A stretch of 64,000 nt of DNA from Saccharofermentans sp. (GCA_024403695.1 JAKSRI010000011.1:1-64000); one strand, 5' to 3'; positions 25,530 to 34,413 are shown, numbered from the stretch's first letter. Numbers and translations are program-made. The notes: a model not told the origin generated them from the sequence alone.

Positions 25530-26006
25530 ATGTTCCGTGAGATGAGACGTGTAAAGAGAGCAATTCCTGAGGAGGCGGCGAAAGCGCTTCTTAAGAGCAA
25601 TAAGAGAGCAGCTCTCGCAGTAAATGGTGACGATGGTTACCCATATGCTGTTCCTGTTAATTTTTATTATGAAGAAGATGAGAATAAGATTTATTTTCAT
25701 AGTTCCAGAATTGGTCATAAGATGGAATCCATGAAGAAAGATAGCAAAGTTTGCTTTACTACATGGGATGACGGATATAAGGATGAAGGTGACTGGGCTT
25801 ATCGAGTATCATCATGTGTGGTGTTTGGAAGAGCCAGCCTCGTGGAGGATGAGAACGTTGCTCTCGAGAAGATTAAGAAGTTTGCAATGAAATATTATCC
25901 TACCGAGGAAGAAGTGGATGAAGAAATCAGCAAAGATTTCAAGGCTGTCCAGATGGTATGTATTGATATTGAACATATTTCTGGCAAGAAAATCCACGAA
26001 AAGTAA
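25530..26006 (+). CDS. NimA-like pyridoxamine 5'-phosphate oxidase-fold flavoprotein
   Basis: The 158-residue protein has the split-barrel flavin-binding fold of the PNPOx/NimA group: N-terminal MFREMRRVKRAI (the family's MRR-K start), GYPYAVPVNFYYE and IYFHSSRIGHKMESMK, where the His and Lys contact FMN phosphate in relatives. Members reduce small molecules such as nitroimidazoles in vitro, but the natural substrate is mostly unknown. It lies between two acyl-CoA synthetase genes, which may be chance. GAGGTGAG precedes the ATG. Confidence 0.85.
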   Translation: MFREMRRVKRAIPEEAAKALLKSNKRAALAVNGDDGYPYAVPVNFYYEEDENKIYFHSSRIGHKMESMKKDSKVCFTTWDDGYKDEGDWAYRVSSCVVFGRASLVEDENVALEKIKKFAMKYYPTEEEVDEEISKDFKAVQMVCIDIEHISGKKIHEK

Positions 26007-26087
26007 AAACATAATTAAGTGAATTCTTGCATTTACTATGATAGACTTTTATAGGTTATAAAAATAAATTTACAAGGGGATTTACAT

Positions 26088-27725
26088 ATGCCACTTTATG
26101 AATATTTGGAAAGAAATGCCAAGCTTTATGGCGATGAAGTAGCTCTTATCGAACTTAATCCAGAGCAGCAGGAGACTGGCCGTATTACATGGAAAGAGTA
26201 TGAGCTTATTCAGCCAACACAGAAGCAGGCTTACAGACGTGAAATTACATGGAAGGTCTTTGATGAGAAGGCTAATCGTCTTGCTAATATGCTTCTTAGC
26301 CGTGGCATCAAGAAGGGTAATAAGATTGGTATTCTCATGATGAACTGCCTCGAGTGGCTTCCAATTTACTTTGGTATTCTTAAGACTGGTGCTATTGCAG
26401 TTCCTTTTAATTTCAGATATGCAGCAGATGAGATTAAGTATTGTGCAGACCTTGCTGATCTCGATATTCTTTTCTTCGGTCCTGAGTTTATTGGACGTAT
26501 CGAGCAGGTAGAGGAAGAGCTTTCAAAGAATCGTGTTCTTGTCTATGTTGGTGGCGATGCTTGCCCTACATTTGCTGAGAGCTATCGTGACCTTGTTGCA
26601 GATTATTCTGGTGAAGCACCTAATATCGAGATTACAGATGATGAGTATGGTGCAATTTACTTTAGTTCAGGAACAACTGGTTTTCCTAAGGCAATTCTTC
26701 ATAAGCATAGAAGCCTTATGCATGCTGCAGCTGTAGAGCAGAATCACCACTCACAGGGTCGTGAGGATTGCTTCCTCTGCATTCCACCTCTTTATCACAC
26801 AGGTGCCAAGATGCACTGGATGGGATCCCTTGTATCTGCTTCTCCAGCAGTTCTTCTTAAGGGTACAAAGCCAAAGTATATTATGGATGCAGTATCCAAT
26901 GAACACTGTACAATCGTATGGCTCTTAGTACCATGGGCTCAGGATATTCTTGACGCACTTGATCGCGGAGATATTAAGCTTGAAGATTATAGCCTTGATC
27001 AGTGGAGACTTATGCATATCGGTGCTCAGCCTGTTCCAAAGTCTCTTATCAAGAGATGGCTCGAGTATTTCCCTAAGCACCAGTACGACACAAACTATGG
27101 TCTTTCAGAGTCAATTGGACCTGGCTGCGTACACCTCGGTGTTGAGAATGTTCATAAGGTTGGTGCTATTGGAATTCCAGGTTATGGATGGGAAGTTAAG
27201 ATCATTGATGACCAGGGTAACATTGTTACAAAGGGCGAAGCTGGCGAGCTTTGCGTCAAGGGCCCTGGTGTAATGGACTGCTATTACAAGAATGAGGAAG
27301 CAACTGCTGCTTGCCTTAAGGATGGCTGGCTTTTGACTGGTGATGTAGCTAAGGAAGATGAGGATGGTTTCATTTTCCTCGTTGACCGTAAGAAGGATGT
27401 TATCGTTTGTGGTGGTGAGAATCTTTACCCAGTTGAGATTGAGGACTTCATGCGTAAGCACGATAAGATTAAGGACGTAGCTGTTATCGGTTTTGCTGAT
27501 AAGAGACTCGGTGAGATTGCTGGTGCTATCGTAGAAGTGAAGGAAGGTATGACTCTTACTGAAGAAGAGGTTAACGAGTTTAATAACGGAATGCCTCGTT
27601 ATAAGAGACCACGTAAGATTATCTTTGCACCTGTTCTTCGTAATGCTACTGGTAAGATCGAGAAGCCAAAGCTTCGTCAGATTTACAGCTGCGAGAGACT
27701 CGTAGAGTTGGAGAATCAGGATTAA
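26088..27725 (+). CDS. AMP-forming acyl-CoA synthetase
   Basis: The 545-residue enzyme activates a carboxylic acid to acyl-AMP and then to the CoA thioester. Visible motifs are FSSGTTGFPKAILHKH (near residue 185), NYGLSESIG, LLTGDVAKEDEDGF, DRKKDVIVCGGENLYP and the catalytic Lys in NATGKIEKPKLR. Near residues 31-65 there is an extra segment in which ITWK occurs twice (RITWKEY, REITWKVF), a small local duplication relative to typical members. Substrate unknown. It follows the NimA-like gene by 80 bases, with AAGGGGA before its start. Confidence 0.88.
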   Translation: MPLYEYLERNAKLYGDEVALIELNPEQQETGRITWKEYELIQPTQKQAYRREITWKVFDEKANRLANMLLSRGIKKGNKIGILMMNCLEWLPIYFGILKTGAIAVPFNFRYAADEIKYCADLADLDILFFGPEFIGRIEQVEEELSKNRVLVYVGGDACPTFAESYRDLVADYSGEAPNIEITDDEYGAIYFSSGTTGFPKAILHKHRSLMHAAAVEQNHHSQGREDCFLCIPPLYHTGAKMHWMGSLVSASPAVLLKGTKPKYIMDAVSNEHCTIVWLLVPWAQDILDALDRGDIKLEDYSLDQWRLMHIGAQPVPKSLIKRWLEYFPKHQYDTNYGLSESIGPGCVHLGVENVHKVGAIGIPGYGWEVKIIDDQGNIVTKGEAGELCVKGPGVMDCYYKNEEATAACLKDGWLLTGDVAKEDEDGFIFLVDRKKDVIVCGGENLYPVEIEDFMRKHDKIKDVAVIGFADKRLGEIAGAIVEVKEGMTLTEEEVNEFNNGMPRYKRPRKIIFAPVLRNATGKIEKPKLRQIYSCERLVELENQD

Positions 27726-27753
27726 TAGTTGACATAAATCATGTAGTAAAATG

Positions 27754-27794
27754 GCTGTGAAGAAACTGCGTTTTGCAGAGTCTTCACAGCTTTT
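27754..27794 (+). terminator. Terminator after the acyl-CoA synthetase
   Basis: GCTGTGAAGA (27754-27763) pairs with TCTTCACAGC (27781-27790), with an inner CTGC/GCAG helix, followed by TTTT. Confidence 0.82.
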
Positions 27795-27823
27795 ATATTG
27801 GTTGATTTATGATTAGTGCGTTC

Positions 27824-27955
27824 AGTACCAGTGATGGTACCAATTCAATGCCTGAATGGTACTAAAATCCGCCTTTTTGGTACTTATCTCAATAGTACCA
27901 ATCGCGGTACCCAAACGACCTTGAAATGGTACTAAATTTGTCGTTTTTGGTACTC
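27824..27955 (+). repeat. Eight-box GTAC array, two copies of a 70-bp module
   Basis: This fills most of the 348-base gap between the acyl-CoA synthetase and the MocR-like gene. GTAC cores lie at 27825, 27837, 27859, 27880, 27895, 27907, 27929 and 27950. The steps are 12, 22, 21, then 15, then 12, 22, 21, so the second four boxes repeat the first four at a period of exactly 70. Boxes read AGTACCA, GGTACC, TGGTACTAAA and TTTTTGGTACT in both modules, while the bases between them differ. Conserved boxes with free spacers suggest protein binding sites. The downstream MocR-like gene is the obvious candidate binder. Confidence 0.85.
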
Positions 27956-28073
27956 GGCTTATCCCCAAGCATTCATACGAACCTTAATATAAACTTTTCA
28001 GCCGATGGCGGGGAGTATATACTTAAACTGACCTTGTAAAAATAATCAGAAAAGGGAATTAGTATAAGACCAG

Positions 28074-29153
28074 ATGAAAAAGGAAAAGTCATACATCAAA
28101 GTATATGAGCAGGTGAAGGGAAGCATTATCTCTGGTGCGTACCCATATGGCACCAAAATCCCGTCCAAACGTAACTGCGCTGTTACCCATGGTGTGAGCA
28201 TAATTACGGTGGAGCATGCATATGAGCTTTTAATCCAGGAGGGCTACATTGAGCCTAAGGAGAGAAGCGGTTATATTGTGTCCTTCCGCGAAAGTGATGG
28301 CTTCGCTGCGACTACTAGCCACGAGGCGGAGGTGGTCCCTTTCGCGCACACCGCAGAAGCTGATTACTCTTATCCTGAGACGCAGTTCCCTTACAGCGTT
28401 ATTGCCAGAGCCATGCGCAAAATTATTAGTGATTATGATGATACGATTCTCATGAGATCTCCAGAGGGTGGAAGTCCTGAACTTCGCAACGAGTTGGCGC
28501 GTTACCTAGAGCGTAATAGAGGATTCAGAGTTGACCCTGAGCAGATAATTATTGGGGCAGGATCAGAGTATTTATATGGTCTTATTGTAGAGTTACTGGG
28601 TAGCAATAAGATTTATGGAGTAGAGTCTCCATCTTATAAAAAAATAGAGCAGGTGTATAAGTCACGTGGTGTTCTTATCGAGCATCTTCCACTGGGTCAC
28701 GATGGTATCTCAAGTGATGCCATAAAGAACAGTAATGCAGATATTTTGCACGTTACGCCTTATCGTAGTTATCCAACTGGAGTTACTGCTTCTGCGTCTA
28801 AAAGACGTGAGTATCTGGCATGGGCTGAATCAGGTGAGAGATATATTATCGAGGATGACTTCGAGTCTGAGGTTACATCCCTTCGTAAACCTGAGGAGAC
28901 TTTGTTTGCTACAAGTCACGGGGAGAAGGTCATTTACGTCAATACATTTTCAAGGACCATATCCCCCGCCTTACGAGTAGGGTATATGGTCCTTCCAAAA
29001 AATCTTCTTAAATTGTATGAAAGCAAGCTTGGTTTCTATTCTTGCACAGTGCCTTTGTTCGAGCAACTGCTTATCGCGAGACTGATATCAACTGGTGACT
29101 TCGAACGTCACATTAACAGACTCAGACGTGAGAAACGAAACCAGGAAAAGTAA
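28074..29153 (+). CDS. MocR-type (GntR plus aminotransferase domain) regulator, atypical and short
   Basis: Residues about 5-72 are a GntR winged helix (YEQVKGSIISGAYPYGTKIPSKRN), and residues about 95-359 are a fold-type I aminotransferase domain as in GabR and PdxR. Two features are odd. The PLP lysine of the FSKS motif is Arg294 here (NTFSRTISPALRVGYMVLP), coded AGG. The protein ends at 359 residues, about 100 short, just after RHINRLRREKRNQEK, so the small C-terminal subdomain is missing. The conserved Asp of IIEDDFESE remains. It may bind DNA without covalent PLP or be decaying. No good ribosome site is seen; AAGGGA lies 16 bases upstream. Confidence 0.8.
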   Translation: MKKEKSYIKVYEQVKGSIISGAYPYGTKIPSKRNCAVTHGVSIITVEHAYELLIQEGYIEPKERSGYIVSFRESDGFAATTSHEAEVVPFAHTAEADYSYPETQFPYSVIARAMRKIISDYDDTILMRSPEGGSPELRNELARYLERNRGFRVDPEQIIIGAGSEYLYGLIVELLGSNKIYGVESPSYKKIEQVYKSRGVLIEHLPLGHDGISSDAIKNSNADILHVTPYRSYPTGVTASASKRREYLAWAESGERYIIEDDFESEVTSLRKPEETLFATSHGEKVIYVNTFSRTISPALRVGYMVLPKNLLKLYESKLGFYSCTVPLFEQLLIARLISTGDFERHINRLRREKRNQEK

Positions 29154-29663
29154 TTAGATTGTTTCCTTAACAGCCTTCATGATCTCTTCGTTGATGTTCT
29201 TCTCGTAGATCATCTTATCAGCCCAGAGCTGAAGTGCTGTTGTTGCAGCAGAAATCTTGCTGAGCTTCTTCTGGATGATAGCGAAGTCTCTGATCTCTTC
29301 GTCAGAAATCTTTCCGTCACGAGTAATCTCGATGAGACGGGAAGTAAGTGGCTGAATGTCATTAAGACTAGCGATTGTCTCGAGGATGATGCTAGGAAGC
29401 TCTGTAGACTCTACGGCTGGTACGTATTTAGCACCGATATCACACTTCTGTGTGCAGTAGATGTTGCAGAGTTCAGGGTGCTTATAGCACTTAGACATCT
29501 GAAGAATATCGTATGGTGTTGGATCCTGACCGTTCTCGATTTTCTCGATTCTGCTAGGTGATACACCGATCATCTGATCGCTTGCAGCCTCTCTTGTAAG
29601 ACCTGCGTCCTCACGGAAGAGCTGATATACAGACTTGTTTGCTTTAACTGATTGACGTCCCAT
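29154..29663 (-). CDS. XRE-family HTH regulator with a cysteine cluster
   Basis: The 169-residue protein has a Cro/CI-type HTH at about residues 12-62 (YQLFREDAGLTREAASDQM, RIEKIENGQ) and then a cluster of cysteines CYKHPELCNIYCTQKC (about residues 58-74) that could bind a metal. The C-terminal half is helical and may mediate dimerisation. AAGGAG precedes the ATG. Its stop codon directly abuts the stop of the MocR-like gene. Targets unknown. Confidence 0.8.
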   Translation of the reverse strand: MGRQSVKANKSVYQLFREDAGLTREAASDQMIGVSPSRIEKIENGQDPTPYDILQMSKCYKHPELCNIYCTQKCDIGAKYVPAVESTELPSIILETIASLNDIQPLTSRLIEITRDGKISDEEIRDFAIIQKKLSKISAATTALQLWADKMIYEKNINEEIMKAVKETI

Positions 29664-29806
29664 GTTTACTCCTTTTTATTCTAATAGGAGAAATATAAAT
29701 GCTTATTTCTTCTATTCCGATAAATTTACCTGTCAATTGTTTATTATATTTTACATATCTTGTTCATACAAGTGATAGATATAGAAATTGGGTAGAAAGA
29801 AAACTA

Positions 29807-29845
29807 GGCCGAAGAGATTTGCCCCTCTTCGGTCTTTTCTTTTTG
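29807..29845 (+). terminator. Terminator-like hairpin upstream of the ABC operon
   Basis: GGCCGAAGAG (29807-29816) pairs with CTCTTCGGTC (29825-29834), followed by a T-rich run. It lies between the divergent XRE gene and the ABC operon, with no plus-strand gene before it, so it may end a short RNA or act as a leader attenuator. Confidence 0.7.
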
Positions 29846-29897
29846 AGGTTCATCTACTAGAATTGTCTTGACACATATATACTCAAGGAGCGGTAGT

Positions 29898-31010
29898 ATG
29901 AAGATTAGATTTGATGGTCTCACAAAGAGATTTCCTAACCGTAACAAAGCTATCAAAGATGATGTTGTAGCGGTTGATAATTTTACTTTTGAAATTCCTG
30001 ATGGAAAACTTATTGGACTTCTTGGCCCTTCCGGATGTGGTAAGAGTACAGCTCTTAATCTCATTTGCGGTCTCGAGACTCCAACAAGTGGAAAGATATA
30101 TTTTGATGAGGATGATGTGACTGATCTCCCACCAGAGAATCGTGGCGTAGGAATGGTATTTCAGAGTTATGCGCTTTATCCTCATTTGACTGTAAGAAAG
30201 AATATTATGTTTCCTCTGGAGAACTTGAAGGGTAAGGACAAACTTACTAAGGCTCAGATGGAGGAGAAAGTTCTCGAAGCGGCAAAGGTAGTTCAGATTG
30301 AGGAACTTCTGGACCGTAAACCAAAGGAGATGAGTGGTGGTCAGCAGCAGCGTGTTGCTATTGCTAGATCTCTTGTAAAAATGCCACGTGTTCTTCTTCT
30401 GGATGAGCCACTTTCTAACCTTGATGCGAGACTTAGAATTCAGACTCGTGAGGAGATTAAGAGAATTCAGAATACAACAGGTATTACTACTATCTTCGTA
30501 ACTCATGACCAGGAAGAGGCTATGAGTATTTCTGACATGATTGTTGTCATGAAGACAGGCGTTGTACATCAGATTGGTAAGCCTCAGGAAGTATATGACA
30601 ACCCTGTTGATTTGTTTGTTGCTAAGTTCCTTGGTACACCACCTATTAATGTGTTTGATGGTGAGATTAAAGGCGGCGAACTCTATATCGGTGATGAGAA
30701 AATTCTTGGCAAGGATTATGTTAAGGATACAGCAGACGGTGAAGTAACTGTTGGTATTAGACCAGAAGGCTTTGTACTTAATGACAGCCTTGATGGAAAA
30801 GAGGGCGTATTCACAGTTGACCTTAAGGCTATCGAGGTCATGGGTCGTGATACGAGTGTTGTATTCGAGCATTCCAAGTCCGAAGGAAGACTTCGTGCTA
30901 TTGTCAGATCCGATAACAATATTAATGGCAGCGATGAGACAATTAAGTTCAATCTTAATCCTAAGAAGGTTTATGTATTCTCCAAAGAAACGGAGGAGCG
31001 TCTTATATGA
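29898..31010 (+). CDS. Sugar ABC importer ATPase, UgpC/MsmK/MalK type
   Basis: The 370-residue ATPase has Walker A GPSGCGKST (Lys49), Q-loop FQSYALYPHLTV, signature MSGGQQQRVAIARSL, Walker B VLLLDEPLSNLDA and the switch His in FVTHDQEEAM. Beyond about residue 240 it carries the C-terminal OB-like regulatory domain of the MalK group. It energises uptake of sugars or glycerol-phosphate-type substrates. The ATG at 29898 has AAGGAG 7 bases upstream; a TTG at 29868 is unlikely. Its stop overlaps the next start as ATGA. In Firmicutes such ATPases often serve more than one importer. Confidence 0.93.
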   Translation: MKIRFDGLTKRFPNRNKAIKDDVVAVDNFTFEIPDGKLIGLLGPSGCGKSTALNLICGLETPTSGKIYFDEDDVTDLPPENRGVGMVFQSYALYPHLTVRKNIMFPLENLKGKDKLTKAQMEEKVLEAAKVVQIEELLDRKPKEMSGGQQQRVAIARSLVKMPRVLLLDEPLSNLDARLRIQTREEIKRIQNTTGITTIFVTHDQEEAMSISDMIVVMKTGVVHQIGKPQEVYDNPVDLFVAKFLGTPPINVFDGEIKGGELYIGDEKILGKDYVKDTADGEVTVGIRPEGFVLNDSLDGKEGVFTVDLKAIEVMGRDTSVVFEHSKSEGRLRAIVRSDNNINGSDETIKFNLNPKKVYVFSKETEERLI

Positions 31011-31900
31011 GAAAAGCAGGTAACATGAAAGCCTGGCTTTATCTGCTTCCTGCGATATTATTCCTGGGAGTATTTATGGTATATCCACTTATCGATGTGC
31101 TTATTTACTCATTTGAAGAGGGATACAATTCAGCTTCGCAGACTTCTTATGGTACAGGCTGGTTTAACTATGCTTACGTGTTGCACGATAAGTATTTTCT
31201 ACAGGCGATAAAGAATACATTCATTATCGTAATTATTACGGTGCCACTTTCTACTGGTATCGCACTTCTTATTTCTCTTGGCCTTAATTCCATTAAGAAG
31301 CTTAGAGATTTATTCCAGACAATCTATTTCTTGCCATACGTCACAAACACTCTCGCAGTAGGTCTCGTATTCATGATTATGTTCAAGAAGACTCCTTACA
31401 CAGATGGTCTTGTGAATATGGTAATTAAACTCTTTGGCAGCGGTCCGATTGACTTCATCGATGGTCCATACTGGGCAAAGATGTTTGTTATGTGTTTTTA
31501 CACAATCTGGGTTGTAATGCCATTTAAGATTTTGATTCTGACATCTGCGCTGGCATCTGTAGATGACGTTTACTACAAGGCGGCGAAGATAGATGGAACA
31601 AGTTCTTTCCGCACATTTACCAGAATCACTTTGCCTATGATCTCACCAATGATTTTCTATCTCGTAATTACAGGATTTATCGGTGCGTTCAAAGCATATT
31701 CTGATGAGGTTGCCATCTTTGGAACTAACCTTAATGCGGCAGGTATGAATACGATTGTTGGCTATGTGTATGACATGCTTTATGGTAACGCTGGAGGTTA
31801 TCCTTCCTATGCGTCTGCGGCGGCCCTCATACTCTTTGCTATCGTGTTTACTATCACGGTCATCAATCTCCTGATTTCAGGAAAGAATTCTATTAATTAA
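31007..31900 (+). CDS. Sugar ABC importer permease (MalF/UgpA type)
   Basis: The 297-residue membrane protein has about six helices and the permease EAA motif, here YYKAAKIDGTSSFRTFTRITLP (quoted in part: AAKIDGTSSF), which docks to the ATPase. It starts inside the stop of the ATPase gene and precedes the second permease by 12 bases. Confidence 0.92.
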   Translation: MRKAGNMKAWLYLLPAILFLGVFMVYPLIDVLIYSFEEGYNSASQTSYGTGWFNYAYVLHDKYFLQAIKNTFIIVIITVPLSTGIALLISLGLNSIKKLRDLFQTIYFLPYVTNTLAVGLVFMIMFKKTPYTDGLVNMVIKLFGSGPIDFIDGPYWAKMFVMCFYTIWVVMPFKILILTSALASVDDVYYKAAKIDGTSSFRTFTRITLPMISPMIFYLVITGFIGAFKAYSDEVAIFGTNLNAAGMNTIVGYVYDMLYGNAGGYPSYASAAALILFAIVFTITVINLLISGKNSIN

Positions 31901-31912
31901 GGAGGGCAGAGC

Positions 31913-32788
31913 ATGAGTAATAACGAATCTTATGACGTAATAAGCAAAAAAGCCAGAACTGCCCGAATTACAAAGAATGTGGTTACATATTTCTTCCTAG
32001 GTATCTGGGGCCTTATGGTATTGTTCCCATTCTATTGGATGATTCTTACATCTTTTAAGGGCTACGGTAGCTATAACGCTGAGTACACACCTAAGCTTTA
32101 TACATTAGATCCTACACTTAAGAACTATAAGGACGCATTTACTGCCGTTCCTTTGAGTGGTTACTTTATTAACACAATTATTTTCACTGTGCTTACTACA
32201 GCAATTATGTTGTTTGTTACAGTGTTTGCTGCATTTGCGTTTTCCAGACTTCAGTTTAAGGGAAAAAACCTTGTGTTTACCCTTTTCCTTTCCCTGATGA
32301 TGATCCCTAACGAGCTTGTGGTTATCACTAATTTCGTTACCATCACAGACTGGGGCATGCGTAACACATTTATGGGCCTTATCTTGCCGTCAGTGACGTC
32401 GGTGTTTTACATTTACCTGCTTAAGGAGAATTTCGAGCAAATCCCTGAGGACCTTTACAAGGCGGCGAAAGTGGATGGCACCTCTGACCTTAAGTATCTG
32501 TTCAAGGTAATGATTCCAATTTGTCAGCCAACGGTGGTTACCATCGTTATCCTTAAGGTAATCGAGTGCTGGAACTCTTACGTGTGGCCAAGGCTTATTA
32601 CTGATGACGCTACTTATTACCTGGTTTCTAACGGTATCCAGGAAATCCGCGAAAACGGTTTCGGACGCGAAAACATTCCTGCCATGATGGCGGCTGTCGT
32701 TGCGATTTCAGTGCCGCTTATTATCATCTTCCTTATCTTCCACAAGAAGATTATGGCTGGTGTATCACGAGGAGGTACAAAGGGATGA
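31913..32788 (+). CDS. Sugar ABC importer permease (MalG/UgpE type)
   Basis: The 291-residue protein has about six membrane helices, the N-terminal LFPFYWMILTSFK segment typical of MalG-type subunits and the EAA motif LYKAAKVDGTSDLKYLFK. AAGGAGGG precedes its ATG. It pairs with the preceding permease to form the channel. Its stop overlaps the binding protein start as ATGA. Confidence 0.92.
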   Translation: MSNNESYDVISKKARTARITKNVVTYFFLGIWGLMVLFPFYWMILTSFKGYGSYNAEYTPKLYTLDPTLKNYKDAFTAVPLSGYFINTIIFTVLTTAIMLFVTVFAAFAFSRLQFKGKNLVFTLFLSLMMIPNELVVITNFVTITDWGMRNTFMGLILPSVTSVFYIYLLKENFEQIPEDLYKAAKVDGTSDLKYLFKVMIPICQPTVVTIVILKVIECWNSYVWPRLITDDATYYLVSNGIQEIRENGFGRENIPAMMAAVVAISVPLIIIFLIFHKKIMAGVSRGGTKG

Positions 32789-34389
32789 AAATTATGCGTA
32801 AGTTAGCAAGTGTTTTTCTTGTGGCAGTAATTGCCATGTATCCGCTGGTTACTGCAGGATGCCACAAGGCGAGAACAATTACTGCTTTTGACGTACCTTC
32901 AGAGTTTGACATGAGCAGAGAGTACGAAATTACTTTCTGGGCTAAGAACGATACTAACGTGTACCAGACAGCAATTTATAACCAGGCAATTAAGGACTTC
33001 GAAGCTTTGTATCCAAACATTCACGTTAACATGAAGCTTTATTCCAATTACATCAACATCTATAACGATGTAATTACTAATATCGCCACAAATACCACAC
33101 CTAATGTGTGTATTACCTATCCTGACCATATTGCGACATACAAGACAGGTGAGAATGTAGTAGTTCCACTTGATGACCTTATTAACGATAAGCAGTATGG
33201 TCTCGGAGGTTCAGAACTTCTATTTGATTCACCAACTGTGGATGAGGTGATTCCTCAGTTTATGGATGAGTGTTCCATCGGAGGAATTCACTATGCTATT
33301 CCTTACATGAGATCCACAGAGGCATGTTATGTAAACAAGGATTTTGTAGAGAAGCTGGGCTATACTTTGCCAGAGGTCCTTACATGGGATTTTATTTGGG
33401 AAGTTTCTGATGCAGCCATGAAGAAAGATGGTGATGGTAATTATGAAATAAATGGTCAGAAGACTATGATTCCATTCATCTACAAGTCAACTGATAACAT
33501 GATGATTACTATGCTTCGTCAGCTTGATGCAGGCTATTCTACACCTGATGGTGAGATTAATATCTTTAATGACTCTACTACTGATATTCTTGATACTGTT
33601 GCTAAGCATGCAGGAACAGGTTCTTTCTCCACATTTGCTATTTCCGGATATCCTGCTAACTTCCTGAATGCAGGACAGTGCATCTTCGCGGTGGATTCTA
33701 CTGCGGGTGCTACATGGATGGGAACTGGTGCACCAAATGTAGATATTGATAAGAGCAAGATTGTTGATTTTGACACAGTGGTTTATCCGGTTCCACAGTA
33801 CGATACTGAAAATATGCAAATGATATCCCAGGGACCTTCTGTATGTGTATTTAATAAAGAGGATCCACAGGAAGTATTGGCATCTTGGATTTTTGCTCAG
33901 TATTTGATTACTAATCCAGTTCAGATAGCATATGCACAGACTGAGGGATATGTTCCGGTTACAAGTAAGGCTCAGAACGACCCTGCTTATGTGGAATACC
34001 TCAATAACAGTGGTAAAGATGCTGATCATTATGATGTGAAGATTGCTGCCTCAAAGCTGCTTCTGGAGAATGTACAGTACACATTTACTACACCGGTATT
34101 TAATGGTTCAACATCCCTTCGTGAGGCTGCAGGCGCGCTTATTGAGAACACTACTAAGAGCATCAGACGCCATGGTACATTTGACGATGAGTTTGTGAAG
34201 CAGTTGTATGACGATGTGAATGCTCAGTATAGGCTGGATCAGATTGAAACTGAGGATAGTGCACGTACAGTGGCTGCGCTTGGTCCAATGCCTAAAACTT
34301 CAGTTATTTTGCTCACTTCTTTGGGCGTTTGTTGGTTATTAATTGGTGCATTTGTAGTTTATTCAAAAGTGAAGGGTAAAAATAGGTGA
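32785..34389 (+). CDS. Sugar ABC solute-binding lipoprotein with C-terminal membrane anchor
   Basis: The 534-residue protein has a lipoprotein signal (VTAGC, Cys27 or so) and a family 1 extracellular solute-binding domain (EITFWAKNDTN at about 48, PNVCITYPDH). The end is unusual: after about residue 500 comes a hydrophobic helix (SVILLTSLGVCWLLIGAFVV) followed by a basic tail KVKGKNR. Ordinary binding proteins have no such helix. It would be held at both ends, perhaps fixed near its permeases. It is the last gene of the operon. Substrate not readable. Confidence 0.87.
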   Translation: MKIMRKLASVFLVAVIAMYPLVTAGCHKARTITAFDVPSEFDMSREYEITFWAKNDTNVYQTAIYNQAIKDFEALYPNIHVNMKLYSNYINIYNDVITNIATNTTPNVCITYPDHIATYKTGENVVVPLDDLINDKQYGLGGSELLFDSPTVDEVIPQFMDECSIGGIHYAIPYMRSTEACYVNKDFVEKLGYTLPEVLTWDFIWEVSDAAMKKDGDGNYEINGQKTMIPFIYKSTDNMMITMLRQLDAGYSTPDGEINIFNDSTTDILDTVAKHAGTGSFSTFAISGYPANFLNAGQCIFAVDSTAGATWMGTGAPNVDIDKSKIVDFDTVVYPVPQYDTENMQMISQGPSVCVFNKEDPQEVLASWIFAQYLITNPVQIAYAQTEGYVPVTSKAQNDPAYVEYLNNSGKDADHYDVKIAASKLLLENVQYTFTTPVFNGSTSLREAAGALIENTTKSIRRHGTFDDEFVKQLYDDVNAQYRLDQIETEDSARTVAALGPMPKTSVILLTSLGVCWLLIGAFVVYSKVKGKNR

Positions 34390-34413
34390 CAAGACACCCC
34401 GTAAGAGTATAAT
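34386..34413 (+). promoter_or_regulatory. Promoter of the OB-like lipoprotein gene
   Basis: GTGACA (34386-34391), which overlaps the previous stop codon, and TATAAT (34408-34413) are 16 bases apart. Transcription would start near 34420, with a leader of about 65 bases. Confidence 0.6.

Noticed and set aside
27824-27955. GTAC array as a small CRISPR
   Set aside because: Repeat units are only 6-11 bases and the steps are uneven but duplicated (12/22/21). CRISPR repeats would be 23-37 bases with equal spacers, and there are no cas genes.
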